Shown here: positions 54,301-64,000 of the stretch, piece after piece
How positions within the stretch are numbered: position 1 is the first letter of the stretch
Layout: each line of letters begins with the position of its first letter
Assembly (NCBI GenBank): GCA_038502055.1
Contig: JAXRKN010000044.1
Location: forward strand, 8,564,501 to 8,628,500
Reading direction: 5' to 3'
DNA length: 64,000 bases
From: Tanytarsus gracilentus
Taxonomy: Eukaryota > Arthropoda > Insecta > Diptera > Chironomidae
Made by a program: the position numbers and the translations under genes
The notes under the pieces: generated by a model
Databases searched by the model: none
Told to the model about the DNA's origin: nothing
The model's input: only the letters and a program-made list of their open reading frames with translations

Positions 54301-57300
54301 AGCTTGTTCGAGTGCATTAGAGGCTTGCTCGAGTCGCGATTCAATGTCTCGACAAACGAGTTTCAGCGAAGATAAGGCATCAAATCTTAATGAGGCAAAT
54401 AACAAGTTAAATTTGAGTCAATCTGCAAACAGCATCAGTAAGACACTGCTAAATACAAAACTCGAAATGCTCGATAAAATTGATATGCTTCGTAACAACA
54501 CAAATAGTCTCCTTTCATCGGGAATTTTATCGCAAAGTAATCTTCTCTCGAGTGTTAAATTATCCCTACCGAAGAGCAATCAAGAGTCATCATCATCATC
54601 ATCGTCTTTGACAAATACTAGTGCCGTAGCTGCTCCAGTGACAGTTGGCAGTAATAATAATAATAAAAATAACATCAATCCAGACGATAGAGATTCGCGC
54701 TTTAGAAAGGCCTTTAGCGAATTTGAAAAGTACTTGCAAAGTCAATCGTCCGAGGATGCAGCTTCATCGTCGGCCATTGCACTGCCAAATGAAAGCAATT
54801 CAGTTGTTCCTGTCGCAGTTCCACCAAATTCAGTCGCATCTGAAAGCAGTCCCAGTTTACTCGAGAGCATTGCTGTTATGGCGAGAGCAAGAAACACCAA
54901 CATAAACAATAATAATAACATGTCCGAAATTGCCGGTGGAAGTATGAATAATTCAGAGACATTAAATAATCCGACTGGCGGCTATTTTCCGCGTGGAAGT
55001 AATTCAGTTACGAGCCTCGTTAAGTTGGCACTCACAAGCAACTATCCGGGTCTTTTGAGCTCAGTTCAGAGTGTAAATTCGAGTGCTACAAATCAATCGA
55101 TTGGCGGCGGTGCGGTAAATCCTTCATTAACAATGAGCCTCACATCAACTTCAAGCGATAGTGAGCAAGTGAGTTTAGAGGACTTCCTCGAGACATGCAG
55201 ACCACCAACACTTCTCGGCGAATCCGATGAATTCGATGATATCGAAGATGAAACGGTTGATGATGAAAATGAGGACGAATATCAAGAGGTTGGGAATACA
55301 TTGTTGCAAGTGATGGTTTCGAGGAATTTACTCTCATTCATGGATGAGGAGACACTCGAAAATCGTTTGGTGGCGGCTGGCAAGAGGAAATCGTGGGATG
55401 ATGAATTTGTTTTAAAACGTTCATTCTCAGCACTCATTCCCGCTTTTGATCCCCGTCCCGGCAGAACGAATATCAATCAAACGAGCGATATTGAAGTGCC
55501 TCCGCCGGGTTCAATCGATACTTCCGTTCAAAACACCGACTCTTCACCTATTCCACAGCCACAATTGTATTTAGTGTTGCGTGGTCCCAACATGACGGGC
55601 ATTAATGACGTTGAAATTCCTCTCACGAATCCCGAGTGGACAATTTTCCGCGCCGTACAAGAGCTCGTTCAAATGACAAACTTGTCAAAGAGTGATAAAT
55701 TAAAGAAGATTTGGGAGCCGACCTACACAATTGTCTACAGAGAGGCAAATAAGGAGGATAATAGTAATGAGGATGGCAGAAATACACCGCTTTTGATATC
55801 GAATTTAAGAAGTGCCGGTTCAACTCTATCGCCAAGCTCACCCCTTCCAACAACACCAACAAATAATACGAATAACACACTACAGTGCTCGGTTGATGAC
55901 GTTTTACAGCTTCTTGCACAAATTAATTCCATCGATAATGCACTAAATAACTTGAGTCACGAACTCTACATGAGCAAGAAAATTACCAATAAGCTTCTTC
56001 AGCAAATTCAAGATCCACTCGTGCTTGCGAGCAATAGTTTGCCAACATGGTGCGAAGATTTCAATCAAAGCTGTCCATTCTTGTTTCCCTTCGATACGCG
56101 TCAAGTCTATTTTAATTGCACTGCTTTCGGTGCATCACGATCTATCGTATGGCTTCAATCGCAAAAAGATGTTACACTCGAGCGACAAAGAACGCCTGGA
56201 CTCTCGCCTCGTCACGCAGATCAACATGAATTTCGTGTTGGTAGATTAAAGCACGAGCGGGTTAAGGTGCCACGATCAATGGAACTGCTCGAATGGGCTC
56301 TGCAAGTTATGAAAATTCACTGCAACCGAAAATCAGTATTGGAAATTGAGTTTGTCAACGAAGAGGGTACCGGCTTGGGACCAACTCTCGAATTTTATGC
56401 CCTCGTTGCCAATGAACTTCAGCGTTCGGACTTGAAAATGTGGCTCTGCGATGACGCCGATGTGGTTGCTCAAGATGAAGAGAATAGACATATTGAGAGT
56501 GAAACGAGTGTTTCGAGTGGGGAAGTGAGACCCATTGGATATTATGTGCGACGACCGAGTGGACTATTTCCAGCACCATTGCCTCAAGAATCTGAAATTT
56601 GTGATAAAGTCGCGGAATTCTTTTGGTTCTTGGGCGTTTTCATTGCAAAGGTAAATTTTATTTTTACTCGTTAAAGAAAAATTTTAATAAGTTATTTTTC
56701 TAAACACCTTTTAAGGTTCTTCAAGATGGACGTCTTGTGGATTTACCATTAAGCAACAGTTTCCTGCAGCTTCTCTGTCACAACAAGTCCCTATCAAAGG
56801 TTAAAATTCCATCAAATACACTCAAGTCAGAGGATATAATGACTTCGAGCATAATGTCGGAGGAGAGCGATAGAGATCTCGCAGAGGCTTATTCTAAATT
56901 CACAATTAACGATGCAGCATGGTACGAGGGAATTTTAACACACGAAAATCTCGTCGAAATCGATCCCATTCGAGCAAAATTCATACAAGAATTGTCGGAG
57001 TTGGTTCAACAGAAGCAAAATATCGAACAGAATGATGATTTTACGGCAGCTGAAAAGCTCGATAAGATTAGTCAACTTCGATTGACGACAAACTCGGGAC
57101 CAGTAGAACTGGAAGATCTCGCACTCACGTTCACCTATCTGCCAAGCTCAAAAGTCTTCGAATTTCCACACGCTGAATTGATACCAAATGGAGCGAACGT
57201 CGATGTGACCATAAATAACGTCGAGGAATACTGTGATTTAACAATTAAATTCTGCTTGCAAGACGGAATTGCCAAACAACTTGATGCCTTCCATAAAGGC

Positions 57301-57794
57301 TTCTGTGAGGTATTTTCACTCAGCAAATTGGCCGCATTCAATCCAGAAGAGGCGCGAAAAATGATTTGCGGCGAACAGAATCCCGAATGGACACGCGAAG
57401 AACTTCTAAACTATACAGAACCAAAATTGGGATATTCGAAGGATAGGTGGGTTGTTTTAGAGTTCATTATTGATTTAGTTTTATTGACATTTTTTATATT
57501 TTTATTTTTAGTCCTGGCTTTATTCGCTTCATTAATGTGCTCATGAACATGACGGGCGAGGAGCGAAAGGCATTTTTACAATTTACAACTGGTTGTAGTA
57601 ACCTTCCGCCAGGAGGCTTTGCCAATCTCCATCCACGCTTGACTGTCGTCCGTAAAGTAGACGCTGGAAGTGGAAGTTATCCATCAGTCAACACTTGTGT
57701 CCATTATTTGAAGCTACCTGACTACCCAACCGAGGAAATTTTGCGAGAAAAGCTATTGAATGCCACAAAAGAGCGTGGTTTCCATTTGAATTAA
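48351..57794 (+). CDS. HECTD1: HECTD1-type HECT E3 ubiquitin ligase
   Basis: Thirteen exons join in phase to 2693 residues: 48351-48557, 48613-49238, 49296-50116, 50175-50299, 50530-50724, 51157-51352, 51411-51482, 51560-51736, 51833-51868 (36 nt), 51980-52152, 52211-56650, 56716-57446, 57512-57794. Domains: armadillo-like N-terminus starting MSDVDPETLLEWLSMGQGDE; ankyrin repeats about 390-480 (GQTLLNWSSAFGTLEMVEFL); a SAD1/UNC domain about 1212-1345 (LRHARGYGRSALRNWLFQMS); a MIB/HERC2 domain about 1373-1434 (GARVLRGVDWRWDDQDG); a long Ser/Asn-rich linker; and a HECT domain about 2240-2693 with catalytic Cys in NTCVHYLKLP near 2662, ending GFHLN. Ufd4 is the name of the Drosophila relative. 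The start codon lies directly after a splice acceptor, so a non-coding first exon must exist upstream. Exon 5 (50530-50724, 65 codons) has no counterpart in the vertebrate protein I know and could be a cassette exon. Confidence 0.95.
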
Positions 57795-57795
57795 A

Positions 57796-57817
57796 ACACA
57801 CACACACACACACACAC
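57796..57817. repeat. (CA)11 microsatellite
   Basis: Perfect CA dinucleotide run directly after the HECTD1 stop codon, in the 3' UTR. Confidence 0.9.
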
Positions 57818-58358
57818 TAAACACGAGAAATATACTATGTCTAAATTGTTTTTGCTGTTTGATGGTGATTCGCATAAAAATAACGCAGTTTTTTCTTTAA
57901 AGAATTTTTAGCTCCAAATTTATTAGAGTTTACAGATTAAATGATCGATAATAATAATATGTTTGATGAATAATGTTTAACTGAACTTGTTAAAAAAAAT
58001 AATATGGAAGGGAAACTAGAAGAAATTTAAATAAAATTTTGAGTCCATGAAAAATATTAAAATTAAAAAAAAAAATTTTATTTAAATAAAAATTTTGAAA
58101 AGTGAAAAAATAATTTCGACCGAAAAAAATTATTAAAAAAAACATCGTGCGGATAAAATCTAATCCGAACAGAAATTGATGCTGGCTGCAAAGTTCCTTG
58201 CCCCGTCTTTTCTCTTTAAAATAATTTGAAAAAAAATTAAAAATCATCGCGTTAAATCATTATTGTGGTCGCTGAAAGCAGTTAAAAAGTGAGCAAACAC
58301 ACTTGACGAATGAATTAAGTGCAAAAGTAAAGAGTTATAGCTTGTAAAAAAGGCATAA
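57818..58358. other. HECTD1 3' region and spacer
   Basis: AT-rich, with no supported gene. Ends in a sequence resembling a 5' UTR (see the candidate first exon). Confidence 0.5.
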
Positions 58359-58379
58359 ATGTCGACGCCTCAAAATTCG
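58359..58379 (+). CDS. Candidate first coding exon of a plus-strand gene
   Basis: ATG at 58359 opens MSTPQNS and ends at a consensus donor (TCG|GTAAGCC). The 100 bp upstream look like a 5' UTR and lack other ATGs near the start. If real, the gene's next exon lies beyond the beta-galactosidase genes on the other strand or outside the window. No partner exon was identified. Confidence 0.3.
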
Positions 58380-58580
58380 GTAAGCCTTTTCTCGAAAATT
58401 CTTTTATTGCTTTAGTGCCTTTATTTAAGTAAACTTTGCATTAATAATTGCAATAAACAAGTGCGTAATTAAAGGAAAAACATAATCCAGTGAGCTTAAT
58501 GAGTGAATTTAGGAGGAAAGAAGTTTTTCAAAAAGAAAAATATTTCAATATGGAAGGCAAATGAAAAAATATGGCATAGC

Positions 58581-61017
58581 TTAGTTCTCGTCAAAATCGG
58601 CAACATCCGAAAAATTGAAAATTAAATCCAAAGGTGCTTTTTGAAGTTCTAGAACAACAATTGAGTTATCTCCTTGCTTGAGATGCTCCTTCGGAATGTA
58701 TTGAGTCATTTGTGGCCCGATTGACCAGTATCGGCCTAAATTAAAACCATTCACGAACAAACTTCCTTTGCCCCATCCCTTTACATGCCACCAAGTGTCT
58801 GTGACTTCATCAATTGTTAATGTTCCATGGAAAATTACTGGACCTTCCTTTAAATGCCCATTCTTGGGTAGTTCATGAGTTTTTCCAGCTTCAATTGTGA
58901 TAAATTCTTCAATTTTTGAATAGTCCTCAAACGGATATCCAGTTATTGTCCAATCAGAAAGTTCCTCATAGTAGGGCTCGTCGAAAACTTGGAGAGTTAC
59001 ATTTCCCACAATTCCCTTCAAATCAAAATTCTCCTGAAAGTTAATTCTTCCCTGATTTTCGACGAGAATCGATAGCTTTCTGCCTGCATTTCCTCGATTC
59101 AGTGGAATCGATTTGATAACATTTTCACGAGATAAAACTCCAACAAGTTTTCCCTCAACATAAACATGTGCACGATCTCTCAACTTCTCAACGGTCAATA
59201 ATACTAATGTTGTCGACTGAGAGAAAAAAAGTTTACTTTGTTAAAAAAAATAAATTAATAAAAAAAAGTTTACTTTGAATTCGGCTGGATCTCTCGTGAA
59301 TTCCGATGGAAGTGTCGTTTCGTAGAGGACGAATCCTGAAAATTGATCAAGTTCTTCGAATGTCCACAATTTACCTCCACTTTGTTTCGGTTCACTTCCC
59401 AAAATTGATCTTCCACTGCTCGATAAAATATTATTGATTGGACTCAATGTAATCGATGGATATTTTGTCTTTTTAGATGGATCCGGCAGAGCCAAAGGAG
59501 GGAGTTGTAAGTACTGCCACGAAAAAAAATATGTGCAATTATTATTGAAAGAAAATTTTGTGAATTTAAATAGCAGTTACCTCTCCAATAACCGATCTCA
59601 AAACGTAATATTTTGGTGCTAGATCGCCCGGCTCAGTTAGTGGTGCGTCATAATCATAGCTTGTAATGTCGGCCATATAACGACCAATACCCCAATCATT
59701 AGCACCCGCCCAAAATCCAAAATTAGTGCCGCCAAAGAACATGTAGAAGTTGACGCTTGCCTTATAATCCTTTAACATGATACGCAATGTGTCGGCAAGT
59801 TCAAATCCACTTCTTCTCGCATTTTTCTCTTGCCAATGCGTGAGCCATCCAGTATAAAATTCTGAATTTACTAAAGGTCCCGTTGGCTGCACCTCTCTTA
59901 ATTTATTAAAATTAAATTCAACCTCGGTCGCATTGGCAATTCCAAAATCGACTGTCGCAAAAACATTTTCAATTAATCCACACCTAAGCTCATTATCAAT
60001 TGGTCTATCGGTGGTGAATAAGAGTGCCTTATCACCCGTATATCTCTCGGTTAAATCGCGTAAGAAAATTTTATACTCTTCATCGCAAAGTTTATAAGCT
60101 CCATATTCGTTTTCAACTTGCACCATAATAATATTTCCTCCTTTTCCATACCAATGGTCTTTGAAGAGTGGCAAAAGCACTTCGTACCACTTTTCAACTT
60201 CATCAAGGTAATTTTTGTCTTTTGTACGAACTTGAATATTTGGATATTTAGTTGCGAGCCAGTAGGGCAATCCGCCATTATCAATTTCAGCACAAATGTA
60301 TGGTCCCGGTCTTAAGATGATGTAAAGATCTTCCTCCGTGGCTATCTCCACGAATTTTTCAATGTCCGCGATTCCATCAAACGTGTAAACTCCATCTTTT
60401 GGATTATGAAGCGACCATTGAATGTAGCTATATGAGATTAAAATTTAATAATAGTTTTTATTTAACATATTTTAACTCACATGTCAACTGCATTGAGTCC
60501 AGCAGCTCTCATTTTCCTCAACTTATCTCTCCATGTATCCTCGTGAGCACGAAAATAATGAAAAGAACCTGCCACGTATTGAAATGGTTGACCATCCATC
60601 AAAAAAACATCGTTAATGGGGTCAACTTCGAATTTGCGATCCTAAGTGCAATTAATGAAATTAAATTTTGATACAATTTATAGCTGAACATTTAATTTTA
60701 CCACAATTTTCAACATTTTTTCACTCAAAAAAAAATTTATGTTTATCAAAAGTGGTTGCGTAGTAAATATTCGATTGGAATTTATAATGAAACATTCACA
60801 AAATCGATACTATCCAAAAGGATTAAGTCACTCATAAGGTGGAGATGTTTGAGTTTCACTCGATTGACCGAAGAAACAAAATTTCGAGAGAGAAATGAGC
60901 GTAAATTTATTTTGTGAGAGAATAAAAAAAGAGAGAAAATGATAATGGACTTACTTGCGCGAAGCACATGCTATGCAGTGATAGCAACACGATTGTAAAC
61001 AACCAAATCGACTTCAT
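58581..61017 (-). CDS. GH35 beta-galactosidase A
   Basis: Five exons join in phase to 648 residues: 61017-60955, 60641-60481, 60427-59581, 59513-59274, 59216-58581. A cleavable signal peptide (MKSIWLFTIVLLSLHSMCFA) indicates secretion or lysosomal targeting. The GH35 TIM barrel contains FHYFRAHEDTWRDKL, ILRPGPYICAEIDNGGLPYWL, the acid/base Glu in VQVENEYGAY near residue 180 and the nucleophile Glu in NSEFYTGWLTHW near 264. A C-terminal jelly-roll region ends with KGSLFVNGFNLGRYWSIGPQ. It cleaves terminal beta-galactose. Three tandem copies and GATA sites upstream suggest a digestive enzyme, though a lysosomal one is also possible. Confidence 0.95.
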
Positions 61018-61084
61018 TGTCAAACTTCCTCACCGGTTGAACACCACGGAGCAACTGAGAATATGTGTGCAAATATATGATCGA

Positions 61085-61140
61085 AAACACTATACTTTTC
61101 AAGTGTGTCGTTAAAATTGATAATAATCTGTCTGTGGGGT
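61085..61140 (-). promoter_or_regulatory. GATA-type site upstream of beta-galactosidase A
   Basis: TTGATAATAATCTG around 61119-61130 within the 400 bp spacer, which also holds GATAAG near 61356 and GCTGATAAAA near 61384. A weak promoter hint. Confidence 0.25.
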
Positions 61141-61400
61141 TTCAAATTGGGAGGGTAAATTTAAAAGTTTAGACATGTTCTCTTTTATTGAATCGCATAA
61201 TTTTTAAACGAGTCACAAAATTGATAGTAATGACCTCAACTCATTAACATCTCCATAATTTGCAAACTTCATTGAAGCACCTAATTAGTTAAAAATATCA
61301 TTGAGTAATTTTTCATTGACTGTAATCGCTTGATTGGCTATTAAAAAGTAGCTTCGATAAGAGGCTAGATAATTGTGTAACTGCTGATAAAAAATGCTGC

Positions 61401-63413
61401 TTATTTATAAAGTGGCTGCTTGACAAAATTCATGTTGAGTGAAGAAGATGGAACTTGCTGATACTCGACAACATAAATGTCATTCTTGCCATGTTTTAGG
61501 GTTTCCTTTGGAATGTAAATTGTCATTTGAGGTCCAACTGACCAATATCTTCCGAGATTAAAACCATTTACAAAAATAAATCCTTTTCCCCACTCAGTCG
61601 TGTCCCAGTAGGTATCCAAAATTTCTACATTTTCATCAATTGTAAATTCAGCATGCAAAAGTATTGGACCGTTAATTGAATTAACTTGAACATTTTCAGA
61701 AACTCTCGCTAAATTTTCAAATTTAACTGATTTTTCAAAAGGATATCCAGTAATTGTCCAATTTTTTAGAATATTGTATGTAACTTCATTATCATCGAAA
61801 CTCTGAATTCTAACATCACCTCTGATTCCTTTGTAATCGTCAGTAACTCCAAAGTTTAATCGACCTTGATTTTCCACTAAAATTGATAATGTTGAGTCTT
61901 CACGATTGCCACTTATTGGAATTTTGCTGACGTAATTTTCTCTTGATAAGACACCAATAAATTCATCGTCGACATAAATTAAAGCACGATCTCTTAAATC
62001 AATAATTTCTAAATTTGCTGGATCTCTTGTGAATTTTGGCAATTTTGTCTCGTAAAGAACTAAACCTGAAAATTGATTAAGTTCTTCGAAAGTTAAAAGA
62101 ATATTGGATTGAATTGGTCTTGAGCCTAATATCAATCTCCCTTCTCGCGACAAAATTGAATTGACAGGTTTTAAAATTATATTTTCAAGAGTCATAAATT
62201 GAGTTATGATTGCCTCAGTACTTGTTAAATCAAAGTGCTTTCCAATGACATTTTTAAAGGCGTCAAATTTATCAGTTGGATTCCCAGCTTCGTTCATCGG
62301 TGCGTCATAATCATAGCTTGTTATGTCTGGCATATAATTACCAACTCCTCGAACATCAGCGCCTGACCAAAATCCGAAATTTGTTCCGCCATAGTAGACA
62401 TATAAATTGATACTTGCACCCATTTCTAACACATAGTCGAGCGTTTTAGCTAATCCATTCACATCAGTTTTTGCATGCACTCCCTGCCACAAAGTAAACC
62501 ATCCATCCCAAAATTCAGTAACAACTAATGGTCCTTTGGGTTGATATTCTCGCAATTTTCTGAAACTTGCGTCAACCTCTTCGAAGCTACTCAAACCGAA
62601 ATTAATTGTCTTGAAGAGTCCATCGATGCCACACGAGAGTGTCTTATCTTGCGACTAATCACTTGTAAATAAAACTACATTATCTGACACGTACTTTAAA
62701 GTTTCGTCTCTCAAAAATTCAAGATAATTTTTGTCACAAGTTTTGTAAGCGCCCAATTCATTTTCAACTTGCACCATGATAATTTTTCCTCCATTTCCAT
62801 ACCAATGTTTTTCGAATTGTGGCAAGAGCTTCGAGTACCATTTTTCAATTTCAAAAATATAATTTGGATCGCTCGTTCTTAGGGTTATGTTGGGATATTT
62901 TGAAGCCAGCCAGTATGGAAGTCCTCCGTTGTCAATTTCCGCACAAATGTAAGGACCTGGTCGAAAAATTATATAAAAGCCCTCTTCAGTGGCCATTTCA
63001 ATGAACTCTTTAACATTTGCAATTCCATCCCAATGAAAAACTCCATCTTCGGGATTATGAAGAGCCCAATGAACATACAAATCAATCGCATTGAGTCCTC
63101 CAGCTTTCATTGTTTTGAACTTTTGTCGCCATGTTTGCGGCATAGCTCGAAAGTAGTGAAAAGTACCGGAAACAAATCGAAAAGGCTTTCCATCCTTTAA
63201 AAATTGATCATTCTCATAATCAATTTTAAAGCTTCGATCCTAAACCTTCAAAATTAGAAAAAAGCTTTTATTAAAATCAAATTTTCTCACCTCATCCTTC
63301 TTTTTGGTCAAAATAACTGCAAGAACTGTAAAAGTTACAATTATCGCGAGAAGAACAATTGAAGCGACACTTGTGGCACATTTGTGCTTTAAAATAAAAG
63401 TCTTAAATCCCAT
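61401..63413 (-). CDS. GH35 beta-galactosidase B with in-frame stop
   Basis: Two exons: 63413-63291 (41 residues with one membrane segment, VASIVLLAIIVTFTVLAVIL, a signal anchor) and 63239-61401. The second runs without introns where gene A has three. A TAG at 62657-62655 interrupts an otherwise intact frame after VVLFTSD; both sides continue in the same frame and read like gene A, 653 codons in all. Before the stop lie ILRPGPYICAEIDNGGL-type FRPGPYICAEIDNG and the acid/base VQVENELGAY; after it come the nucleophile VTEFWDGWFTLW and the jelly-roll end. Translation would stop at about 235 residues, before the nucleophile. It is either a young pseudogene, a sequencing error or a read-through gene. 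Confidence 0.85.
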
Positions 63414-63531
63414 AGCTTACAACCTCAATCGTTGAATATTGAGAAGCGACTGATTAAAAAATTTTATTCAGTTATCTAATCATTTTTTTATTGACATTTT
63501 TCCATCTTTTTTTTATGTGAAAGTTGAATTT

Positions 63532-64000
63532 TTAAACCTTTTCATCGTTAATAAAAATTGGTCCATTGAGGAAGTTCATGCGGAAATTTGTCGGTGCTTT
63601 TTGCAATTCGACAACGAAAATTTCATTTTTACCATGCTTGAGAATATCTCTAGGGATGTACATGGTGATTTGTGGTCCAATTGACCAATATCTTCCGAGA
63701 TTAAAACCATTTACAAAAATAAAGCCCTTTGACCAGTCAGTCGTGTCCCAGTAGGTATCGTATATTTCTGTGATTTCGTCAATTGTAAATTCAGCATGAA
63801 AAACAATCGGTCCATCAACTGCATCGCCACTCGGATCCACTTGATAGTCATTTGAAATTCTCGCTAAACTTTCAAGTTCAACAAAATTCTCAAATGGATA
63901 TCCGGTGATTGTCCAATTATTAAAATTATAAAAAGTATTCTGAGTGTCGTGGAAAGTCTGAATTCGCACACGGTCTCTAATGCCCTTATAATCGTCAGCA
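63532..64000 (-). CDS. GH35 beta-galactosidase C, C-terminal part (cut by window)
   Basis: Frame open from the window edge to the stop at 63532, about 156 residues. It encodes the C-terminal jelly-roll of a third family member: DDYKGIRDRVRIQTFHD, NWTITGYPFENF, TDWSKGFIFVNGFNLGRYWSIGPQ and the end RMNFLNGPIFINDEKV. Closest to gene B (same DTYWDTT and KGFIFVNGFNLGRYW context). The catalytic domain lies outside the window, so activity cannot be judged. Confidence 0.93.
   Translation of the reverse strand, partial: ADDYKGIRDRVRIQTFHDTQNTFYNFNNWTITGYPFENFVELESLARISNDYQVDPSGDAVDGPIVFHAEFTIDEITEIYDTYWDTTDWSKGFIFVNGFNLGRYWSIGPQITMYIPRDILKHGKNEIFVVELQKAPTNFRMNFLNGPIFINDEKV

Noticed and set aside
57990..58247. 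Minus-strand Phe-rich frame of 85 codons
   Set aside because: A/T-rich 3' flanking DNA; composition is that of poly-A/T sequence.
1..64000. CRISPR arrays, bacterial operons, prophage or viral genes
   Set aside because: The window is intron-rich eukaryotic DNA; none of the repeats has a CRISPR repeat-spacer layout and no viral gene was recognised.
1..64000. tRNA, rRNA or other structured RNA genes
   Set aside because: No tRNA B-box/cloverleaf or rRNA sequence was recognised by eye; a tRNAscan-SE or Infernal run would be needed to exclude them.

Overview
The window is nuclear DNA from an insect, most likely a lower dipteran (midge- or mosquito-like). It is AT-rich, has many short introns (about 50-90 nt), and its single-copy genes match conserved metazoan families (HECTD1, AREL1, TOPBP1, UBR7, eIF2A, RARS2, PLD6/Zucchini, CMAS). 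The species cannot be named from sequence alone. Exon coordinates below come from reading splice sites by eye. Every multi-exon model was checked for reading phase across its junctions, and no RNA data were available.

Layout. (1) 1-8.8 kb: a head-to-tail minus-strand array of six intronless CHK/EcKinase-like (ecdysteroid kinase-like) genes, the first cut by the window edge, plus one C-terminal pseudogene fragment. (2) 9.3-14.1 kb: a plus-strand lysine/arginine/serine-rich gene of which only the 3' part is visible, then an 11-exon SLC5 sodium-coupled transporter whose second intron holds a 0.7 kb homopolymer stretch that looks like an assembly problem. (3) 14.5-15.6 kb: CMP-sialic acid synthetase. 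(4) 16.9-28.7 kb: an AREL1-type HECT ligase with two candidate first exons; its 4 kb intron carries two repeat elements with terminal inverted repeats. (5) 29.4-29.8 kb: a small secreted Tyr/Ala/Pro-rich protein with a textbook TATA/Inr promoter. (6) 30.4-34.3 kb: two tandem immunoglobulin-superfamily genes, probably GPI-anchored. (7) 34.8-44.2 kb: a compact housekeeping block, RARS2 <-> eIF2A (divergent), eIF2A -> <- TOPBP1 (convergent), TOPBP1 <-> UBR7 (divergent, with CTCF-like and E2F-like sites). (8) 47.3-57.8 kb: an intronless Zucchini/PLD6 gene followed by a 13-exon HECTD1 gene, with Zucchini possibly nested in HECTD1's 5' UTR intron. (9) 58.6-64 kb: three minus-strand GH35 beta-galactosidase genes, the middle one carrying an in-frame stop and the last cut by the window edge.

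Functional themes: two tandem arrays of gut/detoxification-type enzymes (CHK kinases and GH35 glycosidases), each with GATA-type sequences upstream, flank a set of housekeeping and neural-type genes. Three ubiquitin ligases (AREL1, UBR7, HECTD1) share the window. I see no clear previously undescribed multi-gene system. The most notable items are the alternative first exons of AREL1, the two inverted-repeat elements in its intron, the possible nesting of Zucchini in HECTD1, the in-frame stop in a beta-galactosidase and the gene-conversion-like patch among the CHK kinases.
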